Positions 13,101 to 26,307 of a DNA stretch of 64,000 nt are shown piece after piece. Origin of the DNA: Vandiemenella viatica (taxonomy: Eukaryota; Arthropoda; Insecta; Orthoptera; Morabidae); contig CM061919.1 in assembly GCA_031002005.1 (NCBI GenBank), positions 171,785,121 through 171,849,120 of the forward strand, read 5' to 3'. Below the pieces are notes generated by a model. It was not told the DNA's origin. It was given only the letters and a program-made list of their open reading frames with translations, and ran no database searches. The translations under genes were made by a program, and so were the position numbers. Each line of letters starts with the position of its first letter. Positions within the stretch are counted from its first letter, which is position 1.

Positions 13101-16100
13101 GCAGCGAATATCTATCTTCGAGGCCTAGATGCTAACTTGTAGCTCGTCAGCGAAGAAGTGAGAGTGATCAATGTATTCTAGCTTGCTGGAAAAGTATCGG
13201 CTTGCATGCTCAGCACTGCACGTGTAGCTTGCAACCTGAACTGTCGATCAGCAGAAAGTCGAACAACAGGACGTGTTTACTCGACGTCTGGCTGCAGTGA
13301 AACTTAGAAAACTTACATGATTTATATACTAAAATATTATAATAAATGACGTACCGTCACATTTGGACTTCTACACACATTTTAAAAAAAGAATTTGCCA
13401 AATGGGTCAAGCAATTCTCATGTGATGTGCTTACCAACAAACAGTGGAGTAATATGTACTGTTAGTTTTTCTCAAATTTTCCAATTTTCCTGCCAACTTT
13501 TCCAATTTTTATTTCTGTAATGTTTTTCGGACTATTACAAACAATTAAATAAAAAATCTTAGTTCTTGGTCAAAACAAAAAAACTACTTTCAGTTTTCCC
13601 AAATTTTCAATTTTTTTTCTCTAAAAACAGTATACGGACTTTTACGAAAAATTTAAAAAAATAGAATTAGCTAAATCGGTCTGGTTGTTCTCAAGTGAAG
13701 CACTTACCAACGAACAGTGGAATAAAATGTACTTTTAGTTTTTCTCACATTTTCCAGCCAACTTTTCCTATTTTTCTTTCTCTAGAAACCTTATTCAGAC
13801 TGTTACCAACATTTAAAAACGAAAATTAGCCAGATCGGTCCACAGAGAAAGGTACTTTCACTTTTCATAAATTTTGCAATTTTTGAGGCAACTTTTCCAA
13901 TTTTTCTTTCTCTATAACCTTATTCAGACTACTACAATTTTCCAACTTTTCCAATTTTTCTTTCTCTAAAAACGTTTTTTCAAACTATTGTGAAAATTTA
14001 ACAAAAAAATAGGCCAAAATCAGTCCACATTTTTTTCTCTCTAAAAATTATGAGGACTATTATGAAACTATTTTTTTAAAAAAAAAGAATTAGCTAAATC
14101 AGTCTGGACATTCTCAAGTGATGCACATACCAACAAATGGCGGAGAAAAATGTATTTTAAGTTTTTCTTGAATTTTCCAACTTTTCCAATTTGTCTTTCT
14201 CTAAAAACGTTATTCAGACCACAAACAAAATTTTTAAAAAATAATTAGTCAATTCAGTCCAGCTGTTCTTAAGTGATGTGTTCAACACCAACAGTGGAGA
14301 AAAATGTAATTCCAGCTTTTCTCGAATTTTCCTACTTTCAGACCAACTTTTCCAATTTTACTTTCTCTACAAACCTTATGTAGACATTTTTAAAAAATAT
14401 CAGCCCAAACAGTCCTTGGAAAAAACTACTTTCAGTTTTCCTGAATTTTCAAATTTTCCAATTTTTCTTTCTCTGGAAACATTATTCATACTATTACCAA
14501 CATTAAAAAAAAAACTGGTCAAATCTTCCAGAGAAAAAAGAACTTTCAATTTTCTCAAATTTTCCAAGCAACATTTCCAATGTTTCTTTCTCTATATATA
14601 AAAAAACCTTATTCAGACTACCACAAACATTTAAAAAAAAGAATTAGCCAAATTGGTTCAGCCGTTCTCAAGTGATACGTTTATCAGCAAACATTGGAGA
14701 AAATTTCAGTTTTTCTCAAATTTTTCTACTTTCCAGCCAACTTTCTCTAAAAACCTTATTTGGACTATAAAAAATATTTTTTAAAAAAATAGCCACATCT
14801 GTCCACAGGAAGAACTACTTTCAGTTTTCCCAAATTTTCCAATTTTTCTTTCTTTCGAAACATTATCCGGACTATTAGCAACATTTTTTAAAAAATAACC
14901 AAATCTTCTACAGAAAAAAGTACTTTCAGTTTTCTGAAGTTTTCATATTTTCCATGCAGAATTACAATTTTTTCCCTCTAAAAACCTCATTCAGACTAGT
15001 GCAAATATTTTTAGAAAAGAATTTGCCAAATCGGTTCGCACATTCTCCAGCGATGGGCTTACCGACGAATAGTTGAGAAAAATGTAGTTTCAGTTTTCTC
15101 GAATTTTCCAACTTTCCAACCCTATTTTGGACTATTACGAACATTAAAAAAAAAAAAAAATAGCCAAACTGGTCATAGAAAAAAGTACTTTGACTTTTCC
15201 CAAAAAAAATTATTTTCTGGGCAACTATTCCAATTTTTCTTTCTCTAAAAACATTATTTGTACTACTAAAAACATTTTTAAAAAATAATTAGTCAAATCG
15301 GTCCGACTGTTCTCAAGTGATGCGTGTACCAAGGAACATTAGAGAAAAATGTAATTTCAGTTTTTCTCAAATTTTCCTACTTTCAGACCAACTTTTCCAA
15401 TTTTTCTTTGTCTCCAAACATTATTTGGACAAACATTTAAAAAAAAAAAAAAAAATAGCCCAATCAGTTCACACAAGAAACCTACATTTTAGTTTTCCTG
15501 AATTTTCAAATTTTTCTTTTTCTGTAAACATTAAATGGAATAATCGACATTTTTTTTAAAAAATAGCCAAATTTTCCACAGAAAGTACTTTCAGATTTTT
15601 CAAGTTTTCAAAGTTTCCGTGCAACATTTCCAATTTTTCCCTCTCTAAAATCCTTATTCAAACTACAACAAACATTTTAAAAAAAGAATTTGCCAAATCG
15701 ATCCAGCTATTCTCAAGTGATGCACTTACGAACGAACAGTGGAGAAAAATGTACTTTCAGTTTTTATCAAATTTTCTTACTTTTTGGGCCAACTTTACCA
15801 AATTTTCTTTCTCTAAAAACTTAATTCAGACTATTACAAAAAGGATTTTTTTTAATAGTCCACTCTGTCCACAGAAATAACTACTTTCAGTTTTCCCAAA
15901 TTTTCCAATTTTTCTTTTTCTGGAAACCTCATTTGGACTATTACCAACATCTAAAAAAAAGTAAGCCAATTCAGTCTATAGAAAAAAAAGTACTTTCAGT
16001 TTTCCAGAATTTTCAGGGCAACTTTTCCCATTTTTTCTTTCTTTAAAAACCTATTTCAGACTATTATGAACACTATAAAAAAAATTTAGCCAAATTGGTC

Positions 16101-19100
16101 CATAGAAAAAGGTACTTTTCCTGAATTATAGTATTTTCTGGGCAACTTTTCCAATTTTTTTTTCTCTAAAAACATTATTCAGACCACTAACAAATTTAAA
16201 AAAATTAGTCAATTCAGTCCGGCTGTTCTTAAGTGATGCGTTTACCAAGGAACATAGGAGAAAAATGTAATTTTAGGTTTTCTCGAATTTTCCTACTTTC
16301 AGGCCAACTTTTCCAATTTTTCTTTCTCTACAAACCTTATTTGGACAATTACAAACATTTAAAAAAATAGCCCAATCAGTCCACAGAAGAAACTACTTTC
16401 AGTTTTCCTGAATTTTCCTTGCTCCAGAAACATTATTCAGACTATTATTGACATTAAAAAAATTAGCCAAATTTTCCATAGAAATAAGTACTTTCAGCTT
16501 TCTCAAGTTTTCAATTTTCTGTGCAACTTTTCCAATTTTTTTTTCGCTAAAAATCTTATTCAGGCTACTACAAACATTTCCAGCCGTTCTAAAGTGAAGC
16601 ATTTCCCAACGAACATTGGAAAAAAAGTAATTTCAGATTTTCTCAAATTTTCTTACTTCTGGTCATCTTATCCAGTTCTTCTTTCTCTAAAAACTTTATT
16701 TGTACCATTTAAAAAAATTAGCCCAATCGATCCACAGCAAGAACTACTTTCAGTTTTGCCAAATTTTCCAATTTTTCTTTCTAAGGAAACCTCATTTGGA
16801 CTATTACCAACATTTTTAAAAAATTAGCCAAATCAGTCCATAGAAAAAAGTACTTTCAGTTACCCAGAATTTTCAAATTTTCTGGGCAATTCCAATTTTT
16901 CTTTCTCTATAAAACTTATCTGGACAACTAAAAACATATATATATATATATAAAGAATTAGCCAAATCAGTCTGGCTGTTCTCAAGTGATGTGCTTACCA
17001 ACAAACAGTGAATAAAAATGTACTTTCAGTTTTTCTAGAATTTTCCAATTTTCTGGACAACTTTTCCATTTTTTCTTCCTCCAAAAATTTTTTTCGGACT
17101 ATTATGAACATTTAAAAAAATAAAGAATTAGCCAAATCGGTCCAGCTGTTCTCAAGTAATGTGCTTGCTTACTAACAAGCAGCATTTCATTTTTATTTAT
17201 ACACATAGATTGGCAAATTAAATCTGCTACTTCAATTGCAGATTATTTTGCAGATGTGTATATTTTGGATATCAAGATATAGAAATATATGGAAGGATTC
17301 CGTTCTAGATTTCGATACCAGAACTATAAAAAAATTTAATTCTTATCATATAAATTTAAATAAAAATGTTTTTTTTGGTTTTTTTTGGCCCCACCTGAAG
17401 AAAAAAACCTATTTTCCCCACGAATCACATTAGTAATATTTGTAGCTGCCTGCACAGTGTATGTGCCATACCTCACAACACAGTAACATCATAAACAACA
17501 TTGGCAGAAGTGTTTACATCGTTGCTGTCCATGTAGTGAAAAGTAGTGGTAGCGGTATTGCGATCTAGAATTAATCCAAGGAGATCAGAAGCATGCGCAC
17601 CATATCTCTGAGTTGAGAATTGGTGGGTACGTATCCGATTTCCCTGCCATACATCTCATGAAAGTGAAACTTATGAAAACCCATCGAGTCACAATCCCAA
17701 ACTGCACCAAAATATTGGAAATCCCTTGTTTAGGTCACTGGATGGGAAGGGGCTAGGGGCAAGGAACAGGAAGGAATTGGGCCATAGCCCTTTGATGGAA
17801 CCATCCCAGCATTCGGCTGGAGTGATTTAGGGAAACCATGGAAAACCCAAATCTGGATGGTCTGACGGGGATTTGAGCCCAAGTCCTTCTGAACACGAGG
17901 CCAAAGTGTTACTGCTCACCCACCAATCTCAGTCAGAAAATTAAAATTAAGTAATAAAACATAATAGGTTACAGTTTTATGTTAATTTTGTCAACAGTAC
18001 TCTCCATTTAAAATGTTATCACCATGCGATTGCATTTTTCTCAACAAAACTGAAAGCTAAAATTTACAATAATGGCGCTGTATTTAAAACATAATCTCAC
18101 TTGCTAGTAACTTTGTTTTGCCATGAAAATGAACTGCAGAGGATAGACCTTGTAACAATGGTTATAATTACTGATATTTTAATTCAACAGAAGTACAGAA
18201 TACAATCACACTATATATAAAAACTGCGGAATGTTTTGAAATTTTAGTCCAAATAATAAAGTTAACTAGTTGTTTCATATAAGGGGGGAAAGTAGCACAA
18301 TTATCAACATATACGGAATGAATTTTGTATAGTACTTACAAATATTTTTTTATCTTTTGGCATATCATCAATCTGAGATCTTTGGATGATCCTTGCAACA
18401 ATGTTATCATTGATATCAATAACTGCTGTGTCATTTTAAATTTCAAGTCTCTGTTTGCAATGAGTTTCAAAATTTTTGCTGACAATATCTTTAGCCACAA
18501 GTCTTTCAAAGGAGTGTACTTTGAAGAAGCCTGGAAACATTAGGATAAAAATAAGTATTTTCTAAGTAAACAGCAAACAGAATTATAGTCAATATTTTAA
18601 AAATAATTTTTTTCTTCTAAAATACTTATTTATGTCATTTTTGTAAAAACAAGAGGAAAATACTGAAATATTTGGGGCTAGACCTTTGATCATTAGAGAA
18701 AGGGACTGGATAAGAGCTATTACATTTATGATTAACAGTCTTATCACCTACTCTGTTCTTGCTAAAATTAATGACACATTTAATCCTTCAGTTCACTTGT
18801 TTTGCAATTTAGCGCCCGACTCTGGTTTCAATTAAATAAGCAAACTACTTTCATGGCTGTGAAACAATTTTGATTGCCTTTATTCTAAAGCAAAGTAATG
18901 TATGTCATTTTACATAAGCTGGCAACTCTTCAACATCATGATTACTAATGTCCTCAACACTTTACATGAAAGCCATGACTATTTCCAGTGAAGACAACCT
19001 ACTGCTATGGGCAGAAAGCGTTAACAAAATATTAGAGAACACAGTAAATGTAATAATAGTACAATTTAAACTGTGGGTAACATGGGGTGAAATATCAGTA

Positions 19101-22100
19101 AACACAACAAAAACTGTCAACTAATTATTTTCCCTGTTTAAGACACCACCATTTGTCTGATTTTTCAATCACTGATAGAAAAAAGATGACATGGAAAACC
19201 CAAATAGAAAAATGCCGGCTGCTCTAAAGGCTAACTGCAACAAAACAGGGAGCCCTTCAAGGCTTGATATCAATTCTCACACTGAACATTCTCATTCAGA
19301 CTACTTTCAAATACAGAACAACAATTGCAGTCCAGTAAACCAGAAGCACAGGAGACTGACCTGGAACAGAATGTAGCATTTAGAGAAATAACTGAACCAT
19401 TAAAGTATATTATGAATTTATGGAATAGGGAATTCAAGGATCTGAAAGAAAGACATTGGGACAGTAAAACCTTACTGAATTTTAGGATAGGAAAATTTAG
19501 CATCAGTAGTTTCCAGTAAGACAAAAATAAATTATGGAAACATTAATTTGATAATGGTGACAGTGGAAAAGCTGTTAGGCAATTAAAGTAAGGAAGGTTA
19601 TGGAAAATAATCCCACCACTCACCACATATTTGAGTATTTCATGGTCAAATCACTTCAGATGAAATGTTGGGACGGTTCCTTCAAAGGGCTGTGTGTAAG
19701 CTACCTTACTTTTATATCTTTAATAATCAGCTAAAAAGCGACGAGAAATAGGGTTAATCTTACTACACGGTATCGCAGCTTAAAAACAAATTCACAATGC
19801 CTTAAAGTCAGAAAAGTAAATAAACCGATAACAATGATAACAAATAAACAGTTTATAGTAGAAGATCACTTTTAAACTCACCTAAATAAGCGTAATCCTT
19901 AACCATCCAAAATTGTAAACAACCAAGTTGGGTAACGTGATCATATCACTAAATTTTCGAAACGGTTCGAGACTGTAAAACACTAGTATAAAAATAATTA
20001 TACTAATGAGAGTAAAATTCACCGATAATTTGTAGTTTTAAATAGATTAAAAATAGTAAACATGATTTTTTTAACAATGAGCCATGTGCACTTTCCAATA
20101 AAAGATTATAACTTGAATAGGTAATTTTCGAGTTTAGAAAGTAGTTTTTATGCTACCAAATAATATTCCCACTAAAATTTTTTAAGGTTTAAGTAGTTGC
20201 CAGTCATCTAATAAACGATATAAGTAATTTTAAAGTCGCAATATAAAACGACAATGTGATCACTTCTAAATTGAAATTACGAAAATTAATACTTTTGGAA
20301 TACTTAACGGATATTAAAGAAAGTTAGCTCATTGGAATCAGCAGTCATGTAAGAACATTTTTGCAATAGTTTAAACTAAAAATTATAAACTTGAAAAACT
20401 TACTCTGTAAGTCAAAATAACCACACAATTTCACTAACGAAAATAAATGTTTTACAAGGATTTGATGAAATTTGAGACTAAAACCCACTAATCATAAAAC
20501 ACTTCTTAGGAGGCGGTCTACACTTACGGATTTTCTGAGAGCCCTCCGTTAACATATTTTTCTTGAACATTTTTTGATTTCAGTAATAAGATGCCATTCT
20601 GAGAAAAGGAAGTGCGGGTTGGATGGCTTCAGAAGACGGTAGATCTTGGTGGCGTACGGACGTGTTGTTGGAATCAAGCGCGTTGTGGCGTGGGGTATCA
20701 TGGTAAGACTTAGAAGCTCTTCAGGGAGGCCATGTTGAAAATTTGAACTACATGTGGACAGTTGGTAGGAGAGTGAATTTTCTGTTCGGGGTTCGGCGAT
20801 ACTGTTTTGCTTCATTTCTTGCAATTCACTTGTGATGAGTAGTCTGATGCCTTAGCTAACTGCAATATATGTAATATGTGGAACTTTTTTCAAGAATACA
20901 TTGCTTTCGTGATCTGAACTTTAAAATTTTTCATTTCTAAAATAAAACCTTTCTTACATAGGGTTTATTTAGGTAAGTGGCGGCCATTTCTATTGTGCAG
21001 TTAGCGATTTCCGAAGGTTAAACACGGTTTCTGAACCATTTCTTAGACATTAACAGTATTATGATGGTGCAACAGTTTAGGTGAAGAAGCCGATATACAC
21101 CCCAGTAAGCGGCTAGGCCCCTAACACGTGGCTGAATTCCGTCTAATTCCTTGTACCCAGTTCTTTCCCACCTCTAATGACCCTGATGGTCGATTCAATG
21201 GCAGAAGAAATATTCTTCCAGTTGACTTTTTATTTATTTTTAAATAAAAGCTACAAGAAGTATGATACAGCACGTTTCATTTATGACCCATCCGCGCACG
21301 GCAATAATTGCCAGGCACAGTGCCGGCTCGCTTGCCTCCTACTCATACAGGGCAGTGCCCGTGCTTAGGAACGCCTCTTGTGTGCGTCGATTTCTTACCT
21401 TATAACACGTGCTGGAAATGTTGGCCACTGGCTTCAATACACACTTGACATCTTCTAAGGATGTTTTGGCTAATTCTCTGCAGTGTTTGTGAAGAAATGT
21501 TATTAATGTCACTTCTTATGTTTTCCCTAAGTTCGACTTCCGCACGGGTAACACCCGTGCTCCATCAATGTGTGGGCCGCCCCTCGGACGATATCGGGCC
21601 CTTCGCAACACTACAAATGTGCTGTTGCAACTCAGTTCTCAGTTAGATTTTGTGAAGTGAAGATCAAGTATACTGTGAAGTCAAGATGAAGTATACTTTG
21701 GAGCAACAAGTTTACCTTTATGATTGTTGTTTGAAATATGAATTTGCAAGGAGGTGTTGAAAAATTTCCAGGAGCCGAAGTGGCACACAGGTCAACTATA
21801 CAAAGATTGGTAAACAAATTGCATGCTACAGGTTCCCTAATGGACATGCCTAAGAAACGTAAGCGCTCCGTTCTTACTGAAAGAAAAGTTGAAGAAATCG
21901 AATCTCATTTGGGAAACTCTCCCAGAAAATCCCTCAGACGACTCTCCCAAAGGAAGTGCATTTAGGGCTACAAAAATTCTGAAAATGCGTCCTTATCAAA
22001 CAACTGCTGTGCATGAATTAAAACAGGCAGATTACACTGCATGAATGATGTTTGCATACTGGTTTATGCAATGTGTGCACGATGGCGAGCTGGATCTGCA

Positions 22101-25100
22101 ATTGACATTTTTCATCGATTAGGCGTATGTTTGTTTAAGTGAACACGTAAATAGTCAAAACAGTTGGCACTGGAGTACAGAAAATCCACATCTTATCCAC
22201 AAACAGCCGTGTCATGATGTGAAAGTTGGATCAGTGTTTTTTACTGGAACAATTACTTCTTCTCACAATGTAGACAATATTTTAAATACCTTTTTTGAAC
22301 AGCTGACAGAAGATGAAAGAAATTACGGTCATTTTCAACAAGACAGTACAACTCCCCATACAGCCGAAAATTCTATGCGTGCTTTAGAGCGTGTTTAGAA
22401 TGAGAACCAAATTATCAGTCATGGATTATGTCCTCCGCGTTCTCCAGACATGACCCCTTGTGATTTCTTTTTGTGGGGTTACCTAAGAGAGCATGTTTAT
22501 GATTCAAATCCCCATACGGAGGAGGAACTTGGGGAAAACATAAGAACTAAAATTAATAATATTTCTTCCGAAACATCCTTAGAAAATGTCAAGCGTGTAT
22601 TGAAGCCGATGGCCAACATTTCCGGCACGTGCTACAAGGTAAGAAATCGACGTACGCAAGAGGCGTTCCTGAGCATAAGCGCTGCCCCATATGAGTTGGC
22701 GGCAAGTGAGCTGGCGCTGCACAGGACAACTATTGCAGTGCACGCGGACGTGTCATAAATGAAATTCCCTGTACAATAAATTAATTTCTAAAGAAAAAAT
22801 TAAACATCAAGGTAGGGATTGCCTTTATAAAGTTGAGGACTAATAAACAAATCAATTTAAAAAAAATCAAGATCTTAGACGTCACAAAAAAACAAAAACA
22901 TTAACACAATAGCATTTTGATATACACCTTAATTGTGATTAGAGGAGTGAAAACTGTAAGGGGATTGGATCCCCTTATAATTGCCCTCCTCATATCATAC
23001 CAAAATATTGTAAAGTGTGTAGGAGAAAAATCAAGTTGCCTTAATTATAGTTCTACGAATGAAGAACTGGCTCAGGAGCACTATGGCAGAGGAAAGAGTG
23101 ACAGGATGATGCCTGATGAATGTGAATCGAAATTTCGTGAAAGTACACCATGAGATATTGACAAATAAAGTTACTGAAACATTTTCTAAGAATCTGAGAT
23201 GATTAATGTTTACATAAAAAAACTATAATTGTGTAACATCTTAACTAGCTACATAGTAGTCCTTGGATTAAGTGGTTGGATTACTATGTTACAGAATAAT
23301 AAAAATAGTTTCCTCAATAGGTTTGAGTTTTATTTTGTAATAAATCGTCATGTTTCAGTTCCCCACATCAAGAATACGATTTGCTCCCCCCCCCTCCCCC
23401 CTATTTCTGATCCTCGATACAAACTTAAAGGGGGAAGGAACAGGAAGGCATTCAGTTATGGTATTTTGAAGGAACTACCCTGGCATTCACCTGGAGTGAT
23501 TCAGAGAAACCGTAGAAAACCCAAATCTGATTGGGATAGCCTTTATAAAGTGAGGTTAAGGGCTAATAATCAAATCAGAAAATTAAATATTTTCAAGATC
23601 TTAGAAATATCTGTTTTATCAAGTAACCATCCCATTATTCATTTTAACTAATTTTGGGAAAGCAAGAAAAACCAAAATTTTGATAGGTTCTCCTGAATGA
23701 CAGACCCAAATGTTATTGTTTATTCAAGACTTAATTGAAATGAAGAAGGATATAGATTACATACCAGTACAGGAAGCAGTACAAGATTTTTGGATGTGAT
23801 GTGGCTTACGATTTAGAATTTTGAGGGACATTTCTGGAAGCCAGTGCGAAGTCAAATTACTTAAGAGATTGGGACAACACAAGTTACAAATTCTCTAAAG
23901 TTATTATATCCACAGGAAGAAATGATGAAGTAGAGACACTTTGATCAAAAAACCAAACAATAACTGACTGGCACTGAAGGGATTCTGATTAGAATGCTGG
24001 AAATGTGGAGACCCAGCAAAAGAAGCAGAATGTATCCACAAAGAAGAAAACTTGTGACCCAAGCAGAAAAAAACAGAAGGACCAGTATCAAATGAAGATA
24101 ACAGATGGTGAAACAGCTTCCAACATTGTTGAACAGTGTGGAATAGTAGGCTATCTTTTTTGTAATGGGCAAGAACAGTAACATCTTGTAAACTAAAAGA
24201 AAAGACTTATGGAGGGAGAAAAATGAGGTAGAAAAAAAGTTCCTTCAATAAAATTAATACATCTGTTAAGTAGAATATAGCTTTGCAGATAATGGATCTG
24301 AAATTAATTTACTGTTACACAAATTATACGAAGATATTTCAAGTATTATCAAGCTGATCTGCAGGAATAAAAACAAAATTACATTCAAAGATTAGGAGTA
24401 GGTGGATTAAGAAGAAAACCAAGTCAACATTAGCAACAATGGTGTAGAAAATAATGTTATGAGGCGATATTAAAATGTAAAAGGAAGGATAAAAACACCA
24501 TAGACCAAAAATGAAGGGAAAAGGGCACGAGAGACAAAAAGCACGAATACAAAAAAAAGGCCCTTCTTCATGAAATTAGAATAATTTGACCAAGCTCTCG
24601 CTAGCACCTGGAGTCAACAATACATATTAAAGACATTAATTTACTATTTGTGCAAAAAATATCACAACACAGCCACATATGGCTATGTTGACAGTAGGTA
24701 CCTGCAAGATCTCAGTCACAAGTTTCTAATTCCATAAAGATCCATTGTTGCCGAGATAATTTCATGTAGAAGGACACTGCCTAAAATTTTGTGACGTGTT
24801 TTTTTTTATCGCAGTTGCACTATTCCTTTCAACTTTGGGCAATTTTCTTGTTCCTTTAAATTGTAACATACATTAAAGATCATTTAAAACAGAACCAATA
24901 TCAGAGATCTCAGTCAAACAACTGTGTATAAAAAGGTAACAATGAAAGGAAAGAAATGCCGCGAGGCAATATTTACATGGAAAAGAAAGGGAAAATACAC
25001 CCAACACTCACCAAAGCTGAAGGGAGGAGGGCAGCAGCAACACAGCACAACACACAAACAAATAAAAAACAATATTTCGGGTGAAGAATCCCCTTTTTCA

Positions 25101-26262
25101 AGTAAACAGATATGAGGCTTGCGTCCGACGCAGCCTCTTGCGCAAGACCAGCCACCTATCTGTTTACTTGAAAAAGGGGATTCTTCACCCGAAATATTGT
25201 TTTTTATTTGTTTGTGTGTTGTGCTGTGTTGCTGCTGCCCTCCTCCCTTCAGCTTTGGTGAGTGTTGGGTGTATTTTCCCTTTCTTTTCCATGTAAACTG
25301 TGTATAAAAAGTAATATTAAAATGGATCCACACTTTAAGATGTTAATTTCTATTGATAACTACAGCTTGAATCTTCAAATTGATTGGAAAAAACAATTAT
25401 ATTTCATGCCCAACTAACTGTTCATTACTAGAACAAATCTCCACTGAGGACAGCTTGAAGATGACAGTAAGCTAATGGTTTACAAAATATTTAATTTTCA
25501 TATGAGGCCATTGTTGTCCCATTATAAAATTTGGCACACAAATGGTGAAATGATATGTATTTATTGGTCCCTTTCCATCATACATAGTACAAAGTACAAA
25601 TGATATGGGATAAGTCAAAAATAGTCTCTACGCAGACACAAACGCACACACATACACACATTCTCTCACACTTCATCCTTTCGGTGATTAACTATAAGAT
25701 AACATAAGTGTACAAATTTGATAAAAACAAAAACATTCATTATTACAAATAAACAATTAACACCTGATTTATATTATTTCCCTCTTTATATTTATGAAAT
25801 CACTGTGACTTAAGACTAACTTTTGGTTTGCAAATATTCATCAATACTGTAGAAGCATTAGTCGAGCAAGTACTCCTTCAGTCGTGATGTGAATTTAGTA
25901 TTTTGCTTACAGACTTGATCCTTTGTGGTAGTTTATTAAACAATCTGATTCCCATATGAAGTGGCCCTTTCTGACAGAAGGTAGTATTTGTTTGTGGTCT
26001 ATGAAAGTCTAGTATTATATACGTGTATATCATTGTTTGTTTGAAGTGTATACCCAGAAGCTTATATATATATATATAGATTGTTAGGAAACAAAGGCGC
26101 TAAAAGCGGATATATTGAACATTGGATTGGATAAAAAACCACCGCTTACCAAAGAAGGGGATTCCAGCGGCGTTGGTACACGAAAAAAACACGAACACAC
26201 AAAGAATAAAATTTTCGAGCATGGCTCTTCCTCAGTAGAAGGGAGATGGCTGCACGTAAGCA

Positions 26263-26307
<45 letters not shown>

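Noticed and set aside
12300..17165. CRISPR-like repeat array
   Set aside because: Repeats are diverged, ~130 bp, without uniform spacers, in a eukaryotic intron; it is a satellite.
20549..20824. 91-codon minus-strand ORF as a host exon
   Set aside because: No splice donor or acceptor at its edges, no recognisable family, and the region seems to be part of a dispersed repeat.
24914..25333. A 139-codon minus-strand ORF and mirror ORFs on the plus strand
   Set aside because: They come from the two arms of the palindrome (same peptides on both strands) and have cysteine/phenylalanine-rich, non-conserved composition.
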